Source of the DNA: Mycobacterium sp. PS03-16
Lineage (GTDB): Bacteria > Actinomycetota > Actinomycetes > Mycobacteriales > Mycobacteriaceae
NCBI RefSeq assembly: GCF_004570325.1
Contig: NZ_SPQO01000016.1
Location: 1-64,000, forward strand
DNA: 64,000 nt
Reading direction: 5' to 3'
The position numbers were made by a program, and so were the translations under genes. Positions 22,234 to 30,447 of the stretch are shown here, in pieces; the stretch's first letter is position 1, and every line of letters begins with the position of its first letter. The notes under the pieces are model-generated. The model worked only from the letters and a program-made list of their open reading frames with translations, had not been told where the DNA came from and searched no databases.

Positions 22234-23541
22234 ATGGTCGCAGTCACCCACCCACCCGCTCCGGCGCCCGCCGCGCCTCCCGACACCCCCGCCCCGCCCC
22301 GCGTCCTGGGCGTCGTCCCGACCGCGTCGATGCTGACCGGCGCCGCGCTGGGGGTGGTGTGGTTCTGGGTTCCGTTGGCCGTCGCGGTCATCGGCATATC
22401 GTCGATCCCGTCCGGCGTCGGATTCATCGTGGCCGCGGTGGTTTTCGTCTATCTGGTCCGCGGTGTCGACCGGGTCGAGCGGGTCCGCAGCGAGGCGGTG
22501 TTCGGGCTGGGCATCGGCCGGCCGTTCCGGCGGATGTCGCATTACACCGGCTTCCAGCGGTGGCTGCACCAGGGCTGGCTGGACGTGAGCAGCGCGCCGT
22601 TCTGGAAAGCCCTCGCCCACCACTACCTGCGGATGCTCTACGACATCGCCGCCGCCGGCCTGGCGTTCGTGCTGCTGGCGTTCGCCTTCCTCGGACCCGC
22701 GGCGGCCATGGCCGTGAGCCGCAGCGACGACGACGCCGGTCTGGCGTTCCTGCCCCCGCTGCTCGCCTGGATCCTCGCGGTCGTGGCGGCCGCGGCCGCC
22801 GTGGCGATCCTGGTCTTCGCTCCGGCCGTCGACGCCAGGATCGACCGCTGGCTGCTCTCGCCGTCCCCGACCGCGGCGCTGAAGTACCAGGTGAAGGCGT
22901 TGAGTCACGCCCGCGCGGGGGCGGTGTCGTCGGCGCAGACCGAACGGCACCGCATCGAACGGGACCTGCACGACAGCGTCCAGCCCCGGCTGGTGTCGCT
23001 GGCGATGGCGATCGGGTTGGCCCAGACCAAGCTGGACACCGATCTGCCCGCCGCCCGGCAGCTGATCGCCGAAGCCCATGACGAGGCGAAGAACGCGCTG
23101 GTCGATCTGCGCAACGTGGTCCGCGGCATCGCGCCCACCATCCTGGCCGACCGGGGGCTGGACGCCGCCCTCTCGGCGGTCGTGCAGCGCGCCGAGAACT
23201 CGGGGGTGCCCACCACGCTGAATCTCTACCTGCCGCGGCGCCTGCCCGAGGAGGTGGAGTCCGTGGCCTACTTCGTCGTCGCGGAGGCGCTGACCAACGT
23301 GGCCAAACACGCTCACGCCTCGCAGGCCGTCGTCACCGTCCGGCTCGACGAGCAGGCCGGGGCGCTGCACGTGTCGGTCTTCGACGACGGACGCGGCGGC
23401 GCGGCCGTCACCGAGGACGACAACGCCACCGGGCTGCGGGGCCTGGACGAACGGGTACGCGCGGCGCACGGCACGTTCACGGTGTCCAGCCCGGCCACCG
23501 GCCCGACGATCGTCACCGCGGTGCTGCCATGCGGATCGTGA
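22234..23541 (+). CDS. NarL/DesK-type sensor histidine kinase
   Basis: This 435-aa membrane kinase has four predicted helices in two pairs (about 30-75 and 140-200) forming a small 'putative sensor' domain. The HisKA_3 dimerisation region has phospho-acceptor H246 in RIERDLHDSVQPRLVSLA, and the HATPase domain has the N box EALTNVAKHAH and G box DDGRGG. It belongs to the family that pairs with LuxR-type regulators. The reading frame overlaps the regulator gene by 13 nt. The signal is unknown. Confidence 0.9.
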   Translation: MVAVTHPPAPAPAAPPDTPAPPRVLGVVPTASMLTGAALGVVWFWVPLAVAVIGISSIPSGVGFIVAAVVFVYLVRGVDRVERVRSEAVFGLGIGRPFRRMSHYTGFQRWLHQGWLDVSSAPFWKALAHHYLRMLYDIAAAGLAFVLLAFAFLGPAAAMAVSRSDDDAGLAFLPPLLAWILAVVAAAAAVAILVFAPAVDARIDRWLLSPSPTAALKYQVKALSHARAGAVSSAQTERHRIERDLHDSVQPRLVSLAMAIGLAQTKLDTDLPAARQLIAEAHDEAKNALVDLRNVVRGIAPTILADRGLDAALSAVVQRAENSGVPTTLNLYLPRRLPEEVESVAYFVVAEALTNVAKHAHASQAVVTVRLDEQAGALHVSVFDDGRGGAAVTEDDNATGLRGLDERVRAAHGTFTVSSPATGPTIVTAVLPCGS

Positions 23542-24173
23542 TCGCCGAGGATTCCGCCCTGCTGCGGGCCGGAATCGAACGGATCCTGGCCGACGCCGGG
23601 CATGACGTGGTCGCCGGGGTGCCGGATGCGACGAACCTGCTGCGATTGGTCAACGAGGCCCGGCCGGACCTGGCGATCCTCGACGTGCGGATGCCGCCCA
23701 CCTTCACCGACGAGGGCATCCGGGCCGCCGCGCTGCTGCGCCGCCAGAATCCGGAGTCGCCGGTGCTGGTGCTGTCGCACTACGTCGAGGAGCGCTACGC
23801 CGCCGACCTGATCGCCTCGGACACCCGCGGTTTCGGCTATCTGCTCAAGGACCGGGTGGCCGACGTGCCGGCCTTCCTCGACGCCGTCGAGGTGGTCGGC
23901 AACGGCGGCACCGTGCTCGACCCCGAGGTGGTGTCCCAGATCCTGGTCCGCTCACACCGACGGGCCGCCCTCGACGAGCTGACCCCACGCGAACAAGAGG
24001 TGCTGCAGCTGATGGCGGAGGGCAAGACGAACTCCGCGATCGCTGCGGGACTGCACATCTCGGTCGGGTCGGCCGAGAAGCACATCGCGTCGATCTTCCA
24101 GAAGCTGGACCTGGCCCAGGACGAGACCGAGAACCGCCGCGTGCTGGCCGTGCTGCGTTTCCTCGAATCATGA
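23529..24173 (+). CDS. LuxR-family response regulator
   Basis: This 214-aa regulator has a receiver domain (1-120) with acidic pocket E7/D8, phospho-acceptor D52 in LAILDVRMPP, and a conserved lysine in LLKDRV. The C-terminal LuxR/NarL helix-turn-helix (about 148-208) contains LTPREQEVLQLMAEGKTNSAIA. It is the cognate partner of the upstream kinase and overlaps the next gene by 4 nt (ATGA), so the three genes form one unit. Confidence 0.93.
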   Translation: MRIVIAEDSALLRAGIERILADAGHDVVAGVPDATNLLRLVNEARPDLAILDVRMPPTFTDEGIRAAALLRRQNPESPVLVLSHYVEERYAADLIASDTRGFGYLLKDRVADVPAFLDAVEVVGNGGTVLDPEVVSQILVRSHRRAALDELTPREQEVLQLMAEGKTNSAIAAGLHISVGSAEKHIASIFQKLDLAQDETENRRVLAVLRFLES

Positions 24174-25087
24174 ACGAGCAGAAGGGTTTCCCCATGACCA
24201 CGATCGCTCCCCCGCCGCCCGTGCCCACCGGACCACCGCCGCATCTGTCACCGGGTGGGCGCACCGCGATCCGCGGTGCGCTGATCGCCGCCGCCGCGCT
24301 CCTGTTGGTGGGCAGCCTCATCGGGCTCGGTGTCACCGCCTGGGGCGTCAGCAGTGTGCGCGTGATCAGCGAGACCCAGAGCCTGCCCCCGGGAACGCGG
24401 ACGCTGGTGGTCGACACCGGTGAGGTGCCGGTGGCGATCCGCATCGTCACCGACGAGCAGGCCCGTGAGCCGCGTGCGGCGCTGCGGCTGGTCAACATGT
24501 CGGATCCCGGTGAGCACCGCCTGGCGGTCACCACCGAGGGCGCCGAGAGCCGCGTGGTGCTCGAGGGCCGGCCGTCACCGACACTGCCGTGGGCGCGGGG
24601 CGGCGAGCTCACCGTGACGCTCCCACCCGAGCAGGCGCGCCGGATGACCGTACGGACCCAACAGGACGCCGGAGTGGTGATGGCGCAGGCCGATCTCGAC
24701 CAGCTGATCGCGCGCACCACACACGGACCGGTGATCCTGCGGGGTTCGGCCCGCCGGATCGAGGTGCAGACCGTCGACGGCGATGTGACTGCGCGCGGAG
24801 CGATCTCGGTCAGCGAACGCTTCGTCGTCAACACCTCCCACGGGGACATTGCGGTCGACTTCCGTGACGCCGCCCCGGCCACCGTGGAGGCGGTCAGCCG
24901 CGACGGCGACATCGTGCTCGGTCTGCCCGGGCGGGGTCCGTATCTGGTGCGCGCCCAGTCGGGTGAGTCGACGCAGGTGCGGGTGCCCGAAACGACGAAC
25001 CCCGCTGCCGCGGCGAGCGAGGTCACCGCCCGCACGGACGACGGCAGCGTGGTGATCGTGGAGACCGACACGCACCGCCACCGCTGA
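24170..25087 (+). CDS. Membrane-anchored DUF4097-like beta-repeat protein
   Basis: This 305-aa protein has a Pro-rich cytosolic lead, one transmembrane helix (about 38-62) and a long extracytoplasmic part of repeated short beta strands (VQTVDGDVTAR, VNTSHGDIAVDF, AVSRDGDIVLGL, ARTDDGSVVIVE), the right-handed beta pattern of DUF4097-type proteins. It could be a co-sensor or an output of the adjacent two-component system. The ATG at 24170 overlaps the regulator stop. A second ATG at 24194 has a better SD (AAGGG) and may be the real start. It ends at a hairpin terminator. Confidence 0.7.
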   Translation: MNEQKGFPMTTIAPPPPVPTGPPPHLSPGGRTAIRGALIAAAALLLVGSLIGLGVTAWGVSSVRVISETQSLPPGTRTLVVDTGEVPVAIRIVTDEQAREPRAALRLVNMSDPGEHRLAVTTEGAESRVVLEGRPSPTLPWARGGELTVTLPPEQARRMTVRTQQDAGVVMAQADLDQLIARTTHGPVILRGSARRIEVQTVDGDVTARGAISVSERFVVNTSHGDIAVDFRDAAPATVEAVSRDGDIVLGLPGRGPYLVRAQSGESTQVRVPETTNPAAAASEVTARTDDGSVVIVETDTHRHR

Positions 25088-25091
25088 CACG

Positions 25092-25119
25092 AAGGGGCCG
25101 CCCGGGTGGGCGGCCCCTT
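25092..25119. terminator. Hairpin terminator
   Basis: A perfect 12-bp stem (AAGGGGCCGCCC with GGGCGGCCCCTT) closes a GGGT loop, 4 bp after the stop of the DUF4097-like gene. It also lies downstream of the convergent small secreted gene and could serve both. Confidence 0.75.
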
Positions 25120-25135
25120 GTGTGTTGGTGTGGGG

Positions 25136-25384
25136 TCAGCGGGTGGTGACGTAGACGATGCGGTCGTCGTTGTCGTAGCGGACCGAGACGATGCTGGACT
25201 GATCGAGCGGCTTGGTCATGCCCTGCTGGGTGACGCGGACCTGGTAGCCGCGGTCATCCAGGGAGCTGATGGTGTCGGCGGCGTTGCCGGGGCCGGCGGG
25301 GGCGGCGTTGGCGGGGGCGGCCAGGCCGAACAGGGCGGCGGTGGTGGCGGCGGCGAGCAGGGTGGTGGCGGCGAACTTGTTCAT
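25136..25384 (-). CDS. Small secreted protein
   Basis: This 82-aa exported protein has a signal peptide (MNKFAATTLLAAATTAALFGLAAPANA) and a mature domain of about 55 residues with TISSLDDRGYQVRVTQQG and SIVSVRYDNDDRIVYVTTR. The mature part resembles short PepSY/PASTA-like mycobacterial exported proteins of unknown role. I chose the ATG at 25384 because AGAAG lies 8 nt upstream; a GTG at 25393 would add three residues but leave no SD spacing. Confidence 0.75.
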   Translation of the reverse strand: MNKFAATTLLAAATTAALFGLAAPANAAPAGPGNAADTISSLDDRGYQVRVTQQGMTKPLDQSSIVSVRYDNDDRIVYVTTR

Positions 25385-25537
25385 CGTTCTCACTTCTTTC
25401 AGTGGCCGTCCGGAGCGCTTGTGTTCCGGTTCTGACTGTCCAAACCCGCACGTCAGGGCATTGATTTCCGGTGGCAGTGATTGACCGGCGCCTGGCAGGA
25501 ATCAGCCGGATCGGGTTGTCGGGGGGTGGATTTAAGA

Positions 25538-25553
25538 TCGAAAGTATGTTCGG
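25538..25553 (+). promoter_or_regulatory. Near-consensus LexA (SOS) box at the 13E12 gene start
   Basis: TCGAAAGTATGTTCGG matches the mycobacterial SOS box TCGAAC-N4-GTTCGA at 10 of 12 defined positions and covers the ATG at 25546. LexA control of 13E12-family genes is known in M. tuberculosis. The overlap with the start codon suggests repression at initiation of a short or leaderless transcript. Confidence 0.6.
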
Positions 25554-27075
25554 TCAGGGTCCTCTCGACTTGGGGTTCGAGCGGCGCTGCCCGGCGGTGA
25601 CGCCGGAATCGGCGGCGCTGGTCGAGCAGATCGCGGCCGCCGCGCGGCGCGAGAATCGGGAGGCCGCGGCCCGGTTGACCGCGATCGCCGACCTGTTCGC
25701 CCTGCGCTCCGCCACCGCCGGCCCTGACGCCGAACGCCATGTGGTGGACACGGTGAGCGCGGTGGCCGCCGAAGTCGCCGCCGCGTTGAACATCACCCAC
25801 CTGGCCGCGTCGGCGCAGGTCGGGTTGGCCAAAGACCTGCGCGACCGCCTGCCGCTGGTGGCCGCGGTGTTCGCCGCCGGCGACATCACCGAGCGCGTGG
25901 TCGAAACGCTGGTGCATCGCACCGCGTTGGTGGTCGATCTGGGGGTGTTGGCCCGCATCGACGCCCAACTGGCCGCCGCGGCGGCCCGGTTGCCGGGGAT
26001 GTCGTACCGGGCGCTACTCACCTACGTCGACCGGATCGTGGGCCGCCTGGATCCCGATGGGGTGCGGCGCCGCAAGAGTTACGCCGACAAACGCGAAGTC
26101 TGGGTCAGCGACCAGCTCGGCGGGATGAGCCTGTTCGGCGGCATGGTCGCCTCACCCACCGCGCACGCCTGGCTGGACCGGCTCACCGCGCTGGCGGGCA
26201 CGGTGTGTGACCGCGATCCCCGCACCCTCGAGCAGCGCCGCGCCGATGCGATGGCGGCGATGACCCTCGGCGCCGACCGGATGGCCTGCCACTGCCAACG
26301 CCCTGACTGCCCTGCCCGCGAGGCCACCGCCGCACCGGTGGTGCTGCACCTCATCACCGACACCATCGCCGTTAATGGTGGTGGGACAGATGCAAACCCC
26401 GCCGCTTCGGCGGAACCGGCGGCCGGCATGGGGGTGCTGCTGGGGGCCGACGGGTTGTTGCCACCGGAGGTGGTGGCCGACCTCGCCGCCCACGCCACCA
26501 TCCGCCCCGTCGTGTTCCCCGGCGACGCCCCACCCGAAGCCGGCTACACACCCAGCACCGCGCTGGCGGAGTACGTCCGCTGCCGGGATCTGACGTGCCG
26601 GTTCCCGGGCTGCAAGCAGCCCGCCGTGAGCGCCGATATCGACCACACCATCCCGCACGCCGCCGGGGGGCCCACCCAGGCCGCCAACCTGAAATGCCTG
26701 TGCCGGGCCCATCACCTGCTCAAAACGTTCGGCGGCTGGACCGACCAACAACTCCCCGACGGCACCGTCATCTGGACCTCGCCGGCCGGGGACACCTACC
26801 TCACCACCCCCGGCTCCGCCCTCATCTTCCCCACCCTGTGCGCGCCCACCGCGCCCGCGACCCGCCGCACCCCGCCGACACCCCCGGTAGCCGGTACTGA
26901 CCGCCTGGCCAAAGCACCGCAACGCCGCCGCACCCGCGCCGAACACCGCGCCGCAGCCATCGCCGCCGAACGCGCCCACAACCACCAGGCCCGCATCCAG
27001 CGCCGGCAACGCATCCACCCCTACTTCCAACCCACCCCACCAGCCGACCCCGGCGACGACCCACCACCCTTCTGA
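25546..27075 (+). CDS. DUF222/HNH endonuclease (13E12 repeat family)
   Basis: This 509-aa protein has the actinobacterial DUF222 helical region (about 20-330) and a C-terminal HNH nuclease domain (about 340-400). The nuclease motifs are RCRDLTCRFPGCKQPA (zinc cysteines), DIDHTIPHAAGGPT (catalytic His) and NLKCLCRAHH. A basic Arg-rich tail follows. These genes are multicopy in mycobacteria and often called 13E12 repeats. They may be selfish or DNA-damage-linked elements; their role is not settled. I chose the ATG at 25546 from the family start (MF-) and its position inside an SOS-like box. Confidence 0.9.
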   Translation: MFGQGPLDLGFERRCPAVTPESAALVEQIAAAARRENREAAARLTAIADLFALRSATAGPDAERHVVDTVSAVAAEVAAALNITHLAASAQVGLAKDLRDRLPLVAAVFAAGDITERVVETLVHRTALVVDLGVLARIDAQLAAAAARLPGMSYRALLTYVDRIVGRLDPDGVRRRKSYADKREVWVSDQLGGMSLFGGMVASPTAHAWLDRLTALAGTVCDRDPRTLEQRRADAMAAMTLGADRMACHCQRPDCPAREATAAPVVLHLITDTIAVNGGGTDANPAASAEPAAGMGVLLGADGLLPPEVVADLAAHATIRPVVFPGDAPPEAGYTPSTALAEYVRCRDLTCRFPGCKQPAVSADIDHTIPHAAGGPTQAANLKCLCRAHHLLKTFGGWTDQQLPDGTVIWTSPAGDTYLTTPGSALIFPTLCAPTAPATRRTPPTPPVAGTDRLAKAPQRRRTRAEHRAAAIAAERAHNHQARIQRRQRIHPYFQPTPPADPGDDPPPF

Positions 27076-27143
27076 GATCTGCGGTGGTCGTGTGCTGGCA
27101 CATCCTTGTGCCGGCGTGATCTTGGCTGCTTGACTGAAGCGAT

Positions 27144-27533
27144 ATGGCCATCACGTTCAATCACACGATCGTCGCAGCCCGGGACCGGCAGCAGTCGGCC
27201 GATTTCTTCACCGAACTGTTCGGGTTGCCTGCCGCCCGCGAGTTCGGTCCCTTCCTCGCCGTCGAGCTCAATCACGGTGTGTCCCTGGACTACGCGCAGG
27301 TGGATGCCGCGGAGGACATCCGACCGCAGCACTATGCGTTCCTGGTGTCCGAGGACGAATTCGACGCCATTTACGGGCGCATCCGCGACCGCGCGCTCCA
27401 GCACTGGGCGGACCCGCACGGTCAGCACCCCGGCGAGATCAACCATCACGACGGCGGCCGCGGCGTCTACTTCCAGGACCCGGCCGGCCACTACCTCGAG
27501 ATCATCACCAGACCGTACGGATCGGGCAGCTGA
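27144..27533 (+). CDS. VOC (glyoxalase/bleomycin-resistance) family protein
   Basis: This 129-aa protein is a single vicinal-oxygen-chelate unit with two beta-alpha-beta-beta-beta modules: ITFNHTIVAARDRQQSADFFTELFGLP, then YAFLVSEDEFDAIYGRI, and finally GRGVYFQDPAGHYLEIITRPYG, with metal-ligand candidates H7, H53-type and E near the end. The substrate is unknown. Its stop overlaps the next ATG by one base (TGATG), so it is translationally coupled to the DapB-like dehydrogenase. Confidence 0.85.
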   Translation: MAITFNHTIVAARDRQQSADFFTELFGLPAAREFGPFLAVELNHGVSLDYAQVDAAEDIRPQHYAFLVSEDEFDAIYGRIRDRALQHWADPHGQHPGEINHHDGGRGVYFQDPAGHYLEIITRPYGSGS

Positions 27534-28603
27534 TGGCCGGGCTGCGCGTCGTCCAATGGGGCACCGGCGCGGTGGGCAGAGAGATCCTCGCGACCGTCCT
27601 CGACCACCGCAGCGATCTCGAGGTCGTCGGCGTCAAGGTGTACTCCGACACCAAGGATGGCGTCGACGCCGGCGCACTGGTCGACCGTCCACCCATCGGA
27701 GTGGCCGCCACCACCGACACCGCGGCCATCCTGGCTCTTGGCGCCGACTGCGTCATCTACACCCCGCGCCTCACCGACCTCGATGAGGTGTGCGCAATCC
27801 TGGCGAGCGGCACCAACATCGTCACCACGGCGTTCCTCTTCCACCCCGACCGCCAACCCGCCGAGGTCAGGAGCCGCCTCGCCGACGCCTGCCGACAGGG
27901 CCGAAGCACGTTGCACGGCAGCGGGATCAACCCGGGCAACCTGTCGGGCGTGCTGCCGCTCGCGCTGTCGGGAATGAGCCGCACCATCGACAAGGTCACC
28001 CTGCAGGAGCGCGCCGACTGGTCGGTCTACGACAGCACCGCGATCACGTTCGACAACATGTCCTTCGGCCGGCCCGTCGATGAGATCAGCCCCACCGCAA
28101 CCGAGTTCCTCGCCTTCAACAGCGGTATCTTCGCCGAGGAGGTGTGGCTGCTGGCCGACGCGCTGCACGCCGGCATCGACGAGGTGACGGCATCCGTCGA
28201 GGCCGTCGCCGCCGAACAGGACCACGAGATCTTCGACCACACCCTGCGCGCGGGCACCACCGCCGGCCAGCGCTGGAACTGGGCGGGCCGCCGAAACGGC
28301 GAACCGCTCGTGGAGATCGAGACGCTGTGGACGGTCGGCAACGAATACCCGTCGCACTGGCCCACCCCGCGCCACGGCTGGACGCTGACCATCGAGGGCG
28401 ATCCGTCGATGCAAGCGCACTTCATCGCGCTGGCCAGCTTCAGTCGCACGGCCAGCATGGCCGAACACGTGAATGCCGCGAACATCGCCACCGGCATGCA
28501 GGTCCTCAACGCCGTGCCCGCAGTGTGCGCGGCCGAACCGGGCTTCGCCACCATGGCGACGTTGCCGCTGATCCGCAGCGCGGTCGGCTTCGGCAACGCC
28601 TGA
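27533..28603 (+). CDS. DapB-fold NAD(P)-binding dehydrogenase
   Basis: This 356-aa protein begins with a Rossmann fold, RVVQWGTGAVGREIL (5-19), and follows the pattern of dihydrodipicolinate-reductase-like proteins (VVGVKVYSDTKDGVDAG; DCVIYTPRLTDLDEV; INPGNLSGVLPLALSG). Such mycobacterial paralogs are not true DapB; 2,4-diaminopentanoate dehydrogenase and related enzymes share this layout. The substrate cannot be assigned. It forms a two-gene unit with the VOC protein and converges with rrf2, 6 bp away. Confidence 0.8.
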   Translation: MAGLRVVQWGTGAVGREILATVLDHRSDLEVVGVKVYSDTKDGVDAGALVDRPPIGVAATTDTAAILALGADCVIYTPRLTDLDEVCAILASGTNIVTTAFLFHPDRQPAEVRSRLADACRQGRSTLHGSGINPGNLSGVLPLALSGMSRTIDKVTLQERADWSVYDSTAITFDNMSFGRPVDEISPTATEFLAFNSGIFAEEVWLLADALHAGIDEVTASVEAVAAEQDHEIFDHTLRAGTTAGQRWNWAGRRNGEPLVEIETLWTVGNEYPSHWPTPRHGWTLTIEGDPSMQAHFIALASFSRTASMAEHVNAANIATGMQVLNAVPAVCAAEPGFATMATLPLIRSAVGFGNA

Positions 28604-28609
28604 AACGAC

Positions 28610-29095
28610 CTACCCCGCGCCGCGGCTACGGTGGCCCCGCTTGTCCTCCTGGTCGAGGTAGTCACCCGCCAGCGCTGAGACGTGCACCGGCAGCGCCCCC
28701 GCGGCCACATCGGCGAGGCTCGTCTGTTCGAGCACCGACCGCATGCTGGCCCGTAGCGCCCGCCACACGTCGGTCAGCGCCGCTGTCGGGCCTGAATACG
28801 GCAGGTCCCCCAGCCCGATGTCGCGCACGCTGGCCAGCGGGCCGTCGATACAGCGCAGCACGTCGGCGATGCTGATCTCGCGCGCCGGCCGCGCCAGCTC
28901 GTACCCGCCGTCGCGGCCGCGCTGGCTGCGCACCAGCCGATCGGTGCGCAGGTCCGACAGGATGTCGACGAGGAACTGCGCGGGGATGCCCTGCGCCTTG
29001 GCCAGATCGTCGGTCTTCACCAGCACACCGTCGTCGACGGTGGCCAGTTGCACCATGGCCCGGACGGCGTACTCCGCCTTGGCCGACATCCGCAT
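28610..29095 (-). CDS. Rrf2-family transcriptional regulator
   Basis: This 161-aa regulator has the Rrf2 winged helix: [67 protein letters not shown]. It lacks the three-cysteine Fe-S cluster loop of IscR/NsrR (only one Cys, in LRCIDG), so it is closer in type to CymR, the cysteine-metabolism repressor. It is the last gene of the cysD-cysNC-cysQ-isochorismatase run, 9 nt after the preceding stop, and is the obvious candidate regulator of that operon. M. tuberculosis has an Rrf2 gene (Rv1287) in the same place. A second ATG at 29089 is possible. Confidence 0.88.
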   Translation of the reverse strand: MRMSAKAEYAVRAMVQLATVDDGVLVKTDDLAKAQGIPAQFLVDILSDLRTDRLVRSQRGRDGGYELARPAREISIADVLRCIDGPLASVRDIGLGDLPYSGPTAALTDVWRALRASMRSVLEQTSLADVAAGALPVHVSALAGDYLDQEDKRGHRSRGAG

Positions 29096-29104
29096 GATGC
29101 CAAT

Positions 29105-29722
29105 CTAGTCCGGGATGTCCTGCGATCCGGGAACCACCACGGCGAAGAGATCGGCCATCGCCGCCAGGCTGGCCGCCTGCATCGCCGCCGCCGACACGCT
29201 TTCGTCGCTGTCGAGGGCCGGCAGTGCGCGGGTGGCCGTCGCCGAGGCCACCACGGTGGGCGCATAGCCGAGGTTGAAGGCGCCGCGCGCGGTCGAGTTC
29301 ACGCACATGTGGGTCATGAAGCCGGCGAGCACCAGGTTCGACGCGCCGACGGCCTTGAGCCGGTCGTCGAGGTCGGTCTGCACGAACGAGTTCGGGAACT
29401 GCTTGACCACCACGGGCTCCCCCTCGCGCGGCGCAACCGCGGGCACGATCGCCCCGGTCTCCCCGTCGATGTCGTAGAGGGAGTCCGGCCCGTCGGAGTG
29501 CTGGATGTGGATGATCGGGATGCCCGCGCTGCGCGCCCGGTCCAGCAGCGCGGCGGCCTCGTCGAGGGCCGCCTCGACTCCGTCGAGCTCCATCACGCCT
29601 TTGGTGTAAGTGTTCTGGCAGTCGATCAGCACCAGCGTCGACGAGGACAGGTTGACCGGCTGCTGCGGCAGATCGGCCAGGACGCGAAGGGTCGGGTTCG
29701 GCACGCGGATGAGCGTACTCAA
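29105..29722 (-). CDS. Isochorismatase-family cysteine hydrolase
   Basis: This 205-aa hydrolase has the catalytic triad of the family: Asp in LVLIDCQNTYTKG, Lys in VVVKQFPNSF, and Cys in FMTHMCVNSTARGAF. Relatives hydrolyse isochorismate, nicotinamide or other amides. I favour the TTG at 29722 because it overlaps the cysQ stop by 4 nt (TTGA); a GTG at 29704 is the alternative. Its place inside a sulfate-assimilation operon is unusual and its substrate is unknown. Confidence 0.8.
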   Translation of the reverse strand: MSTLIRVPNPTLRVLADLPQQPVNLSSSTLVLIDCQNTYTKGVMELDGVEAALDEAAALLDRARSAGIPIIHIQHSDGPDSLYDIDGETGAIVPAVAPREGEPVVVKQFPNSFVQTDLDDRLKAVGASNLVLAGFMTHMCVNSTARGAFNLGYAPTVVASATATRALPALDSDESVSAAAMQAASLAAMADLFAVVVPGSQDIPD

Positions 29723-30447
29723 CGTGTGACGGCCAGCACCGCCTCGGCCAGTTCCGGCCGGCACACCACCAGGTCCGGCAGCTTGGGATCCTCGGCGTTG
29801 TAGACCAGCGGCGAGCCGTCGATCCGCGAGCAGTGCAGGCCGGCCGCGCGCGCCACCGCCACCGGCGCCGCCGAATCCCATTCGTACTGCCCGCCGGCGT
29901 GAACGTACACGTCGGCCACCCCCTGCACGATCGAGGCCACCTTCGCGCCGGCCGAGCCCATCTCGACCAGCGTGCCGCCCAGCGCGTCGCGGACCGCCAG
30001 CGCGATGGCCGGCGGACGCGTCCGCGACACCACGACGCGCGGCGCGTCGGGCACCGGCCTCGGGGGCGCGACGTCCGGGGTGGCCAGCGTGGTGTTCTGC
30101 GCCGGCAGCGCCACGGCCCCGGCGACCAGCTCGCCGGCCGCCCAGAGCGCCACGTGCACGGCCCAGTCCTCGCGGCCCAGCTCGGAGAACTCGCGGGTGC
30201 CGTCGAGCGGGTCGACGATCCACACCCGCTGCGCGCGCAACCGCACGGGGTCGTCGGCGCCCTCCTCCGACAGGACCGCGTCACCCGGACGCGCCGACGC
30301 CAGCTCGGCCATCAGGAAGTCGTGAGAACGCTTGTCGCCCGCAGCCTTCCGTTCCTCGACCGTCGCACCGGCGAACTCGGCTCGCACATCGAGCAGCAGG
30401 TCGCCCGCCCTGGTGGCCAGCCGCGCGGCGAGTTCGTGGTCGTTCAT
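29719..30447 (-). CDS. cysQ: 3'(2'),5'-bisphosphate nucleotidase CysQ
   Basis: This 242-aa inositol-monophosphatase-fold enzyme should hydrolyse PAP (and PAPS) to AMP, removing the product of sulfotransferases and PAPS reductase. Metal-binding motifs are LSEEGADD, the hallmark DPLDGTREF (about 79-87), and WDSAAPVAVARAAG. It overlaps cysNC by 4 nt (ATGA). From memory, M. tuberculosis cysQ (Rv2131c) is not in the cysDN locus, so this placement is a local difference. Confidence 0.88.
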   Translation of the reverse strand: MNDHELAARLATRAGDLLLDVRAEFAGATVEERKAAGDKRSHDFLMAELASARPGDAVLSEEGADDPVRLRAQRVWIVDPLDGTREFSELGREDWAVHVALWAAGELVAGAVALPAQNTTLATPDVAPPRPVPDAPRVVVSRTRPPAIALAVRDALGGTLVEMGSAGAKVASIVQGVADVYVHAGGQYEWDSAAPVAVARAAGLHCSRIDGSPLVYNAEDPKLPDLVVCRPELAEAVLAVTR

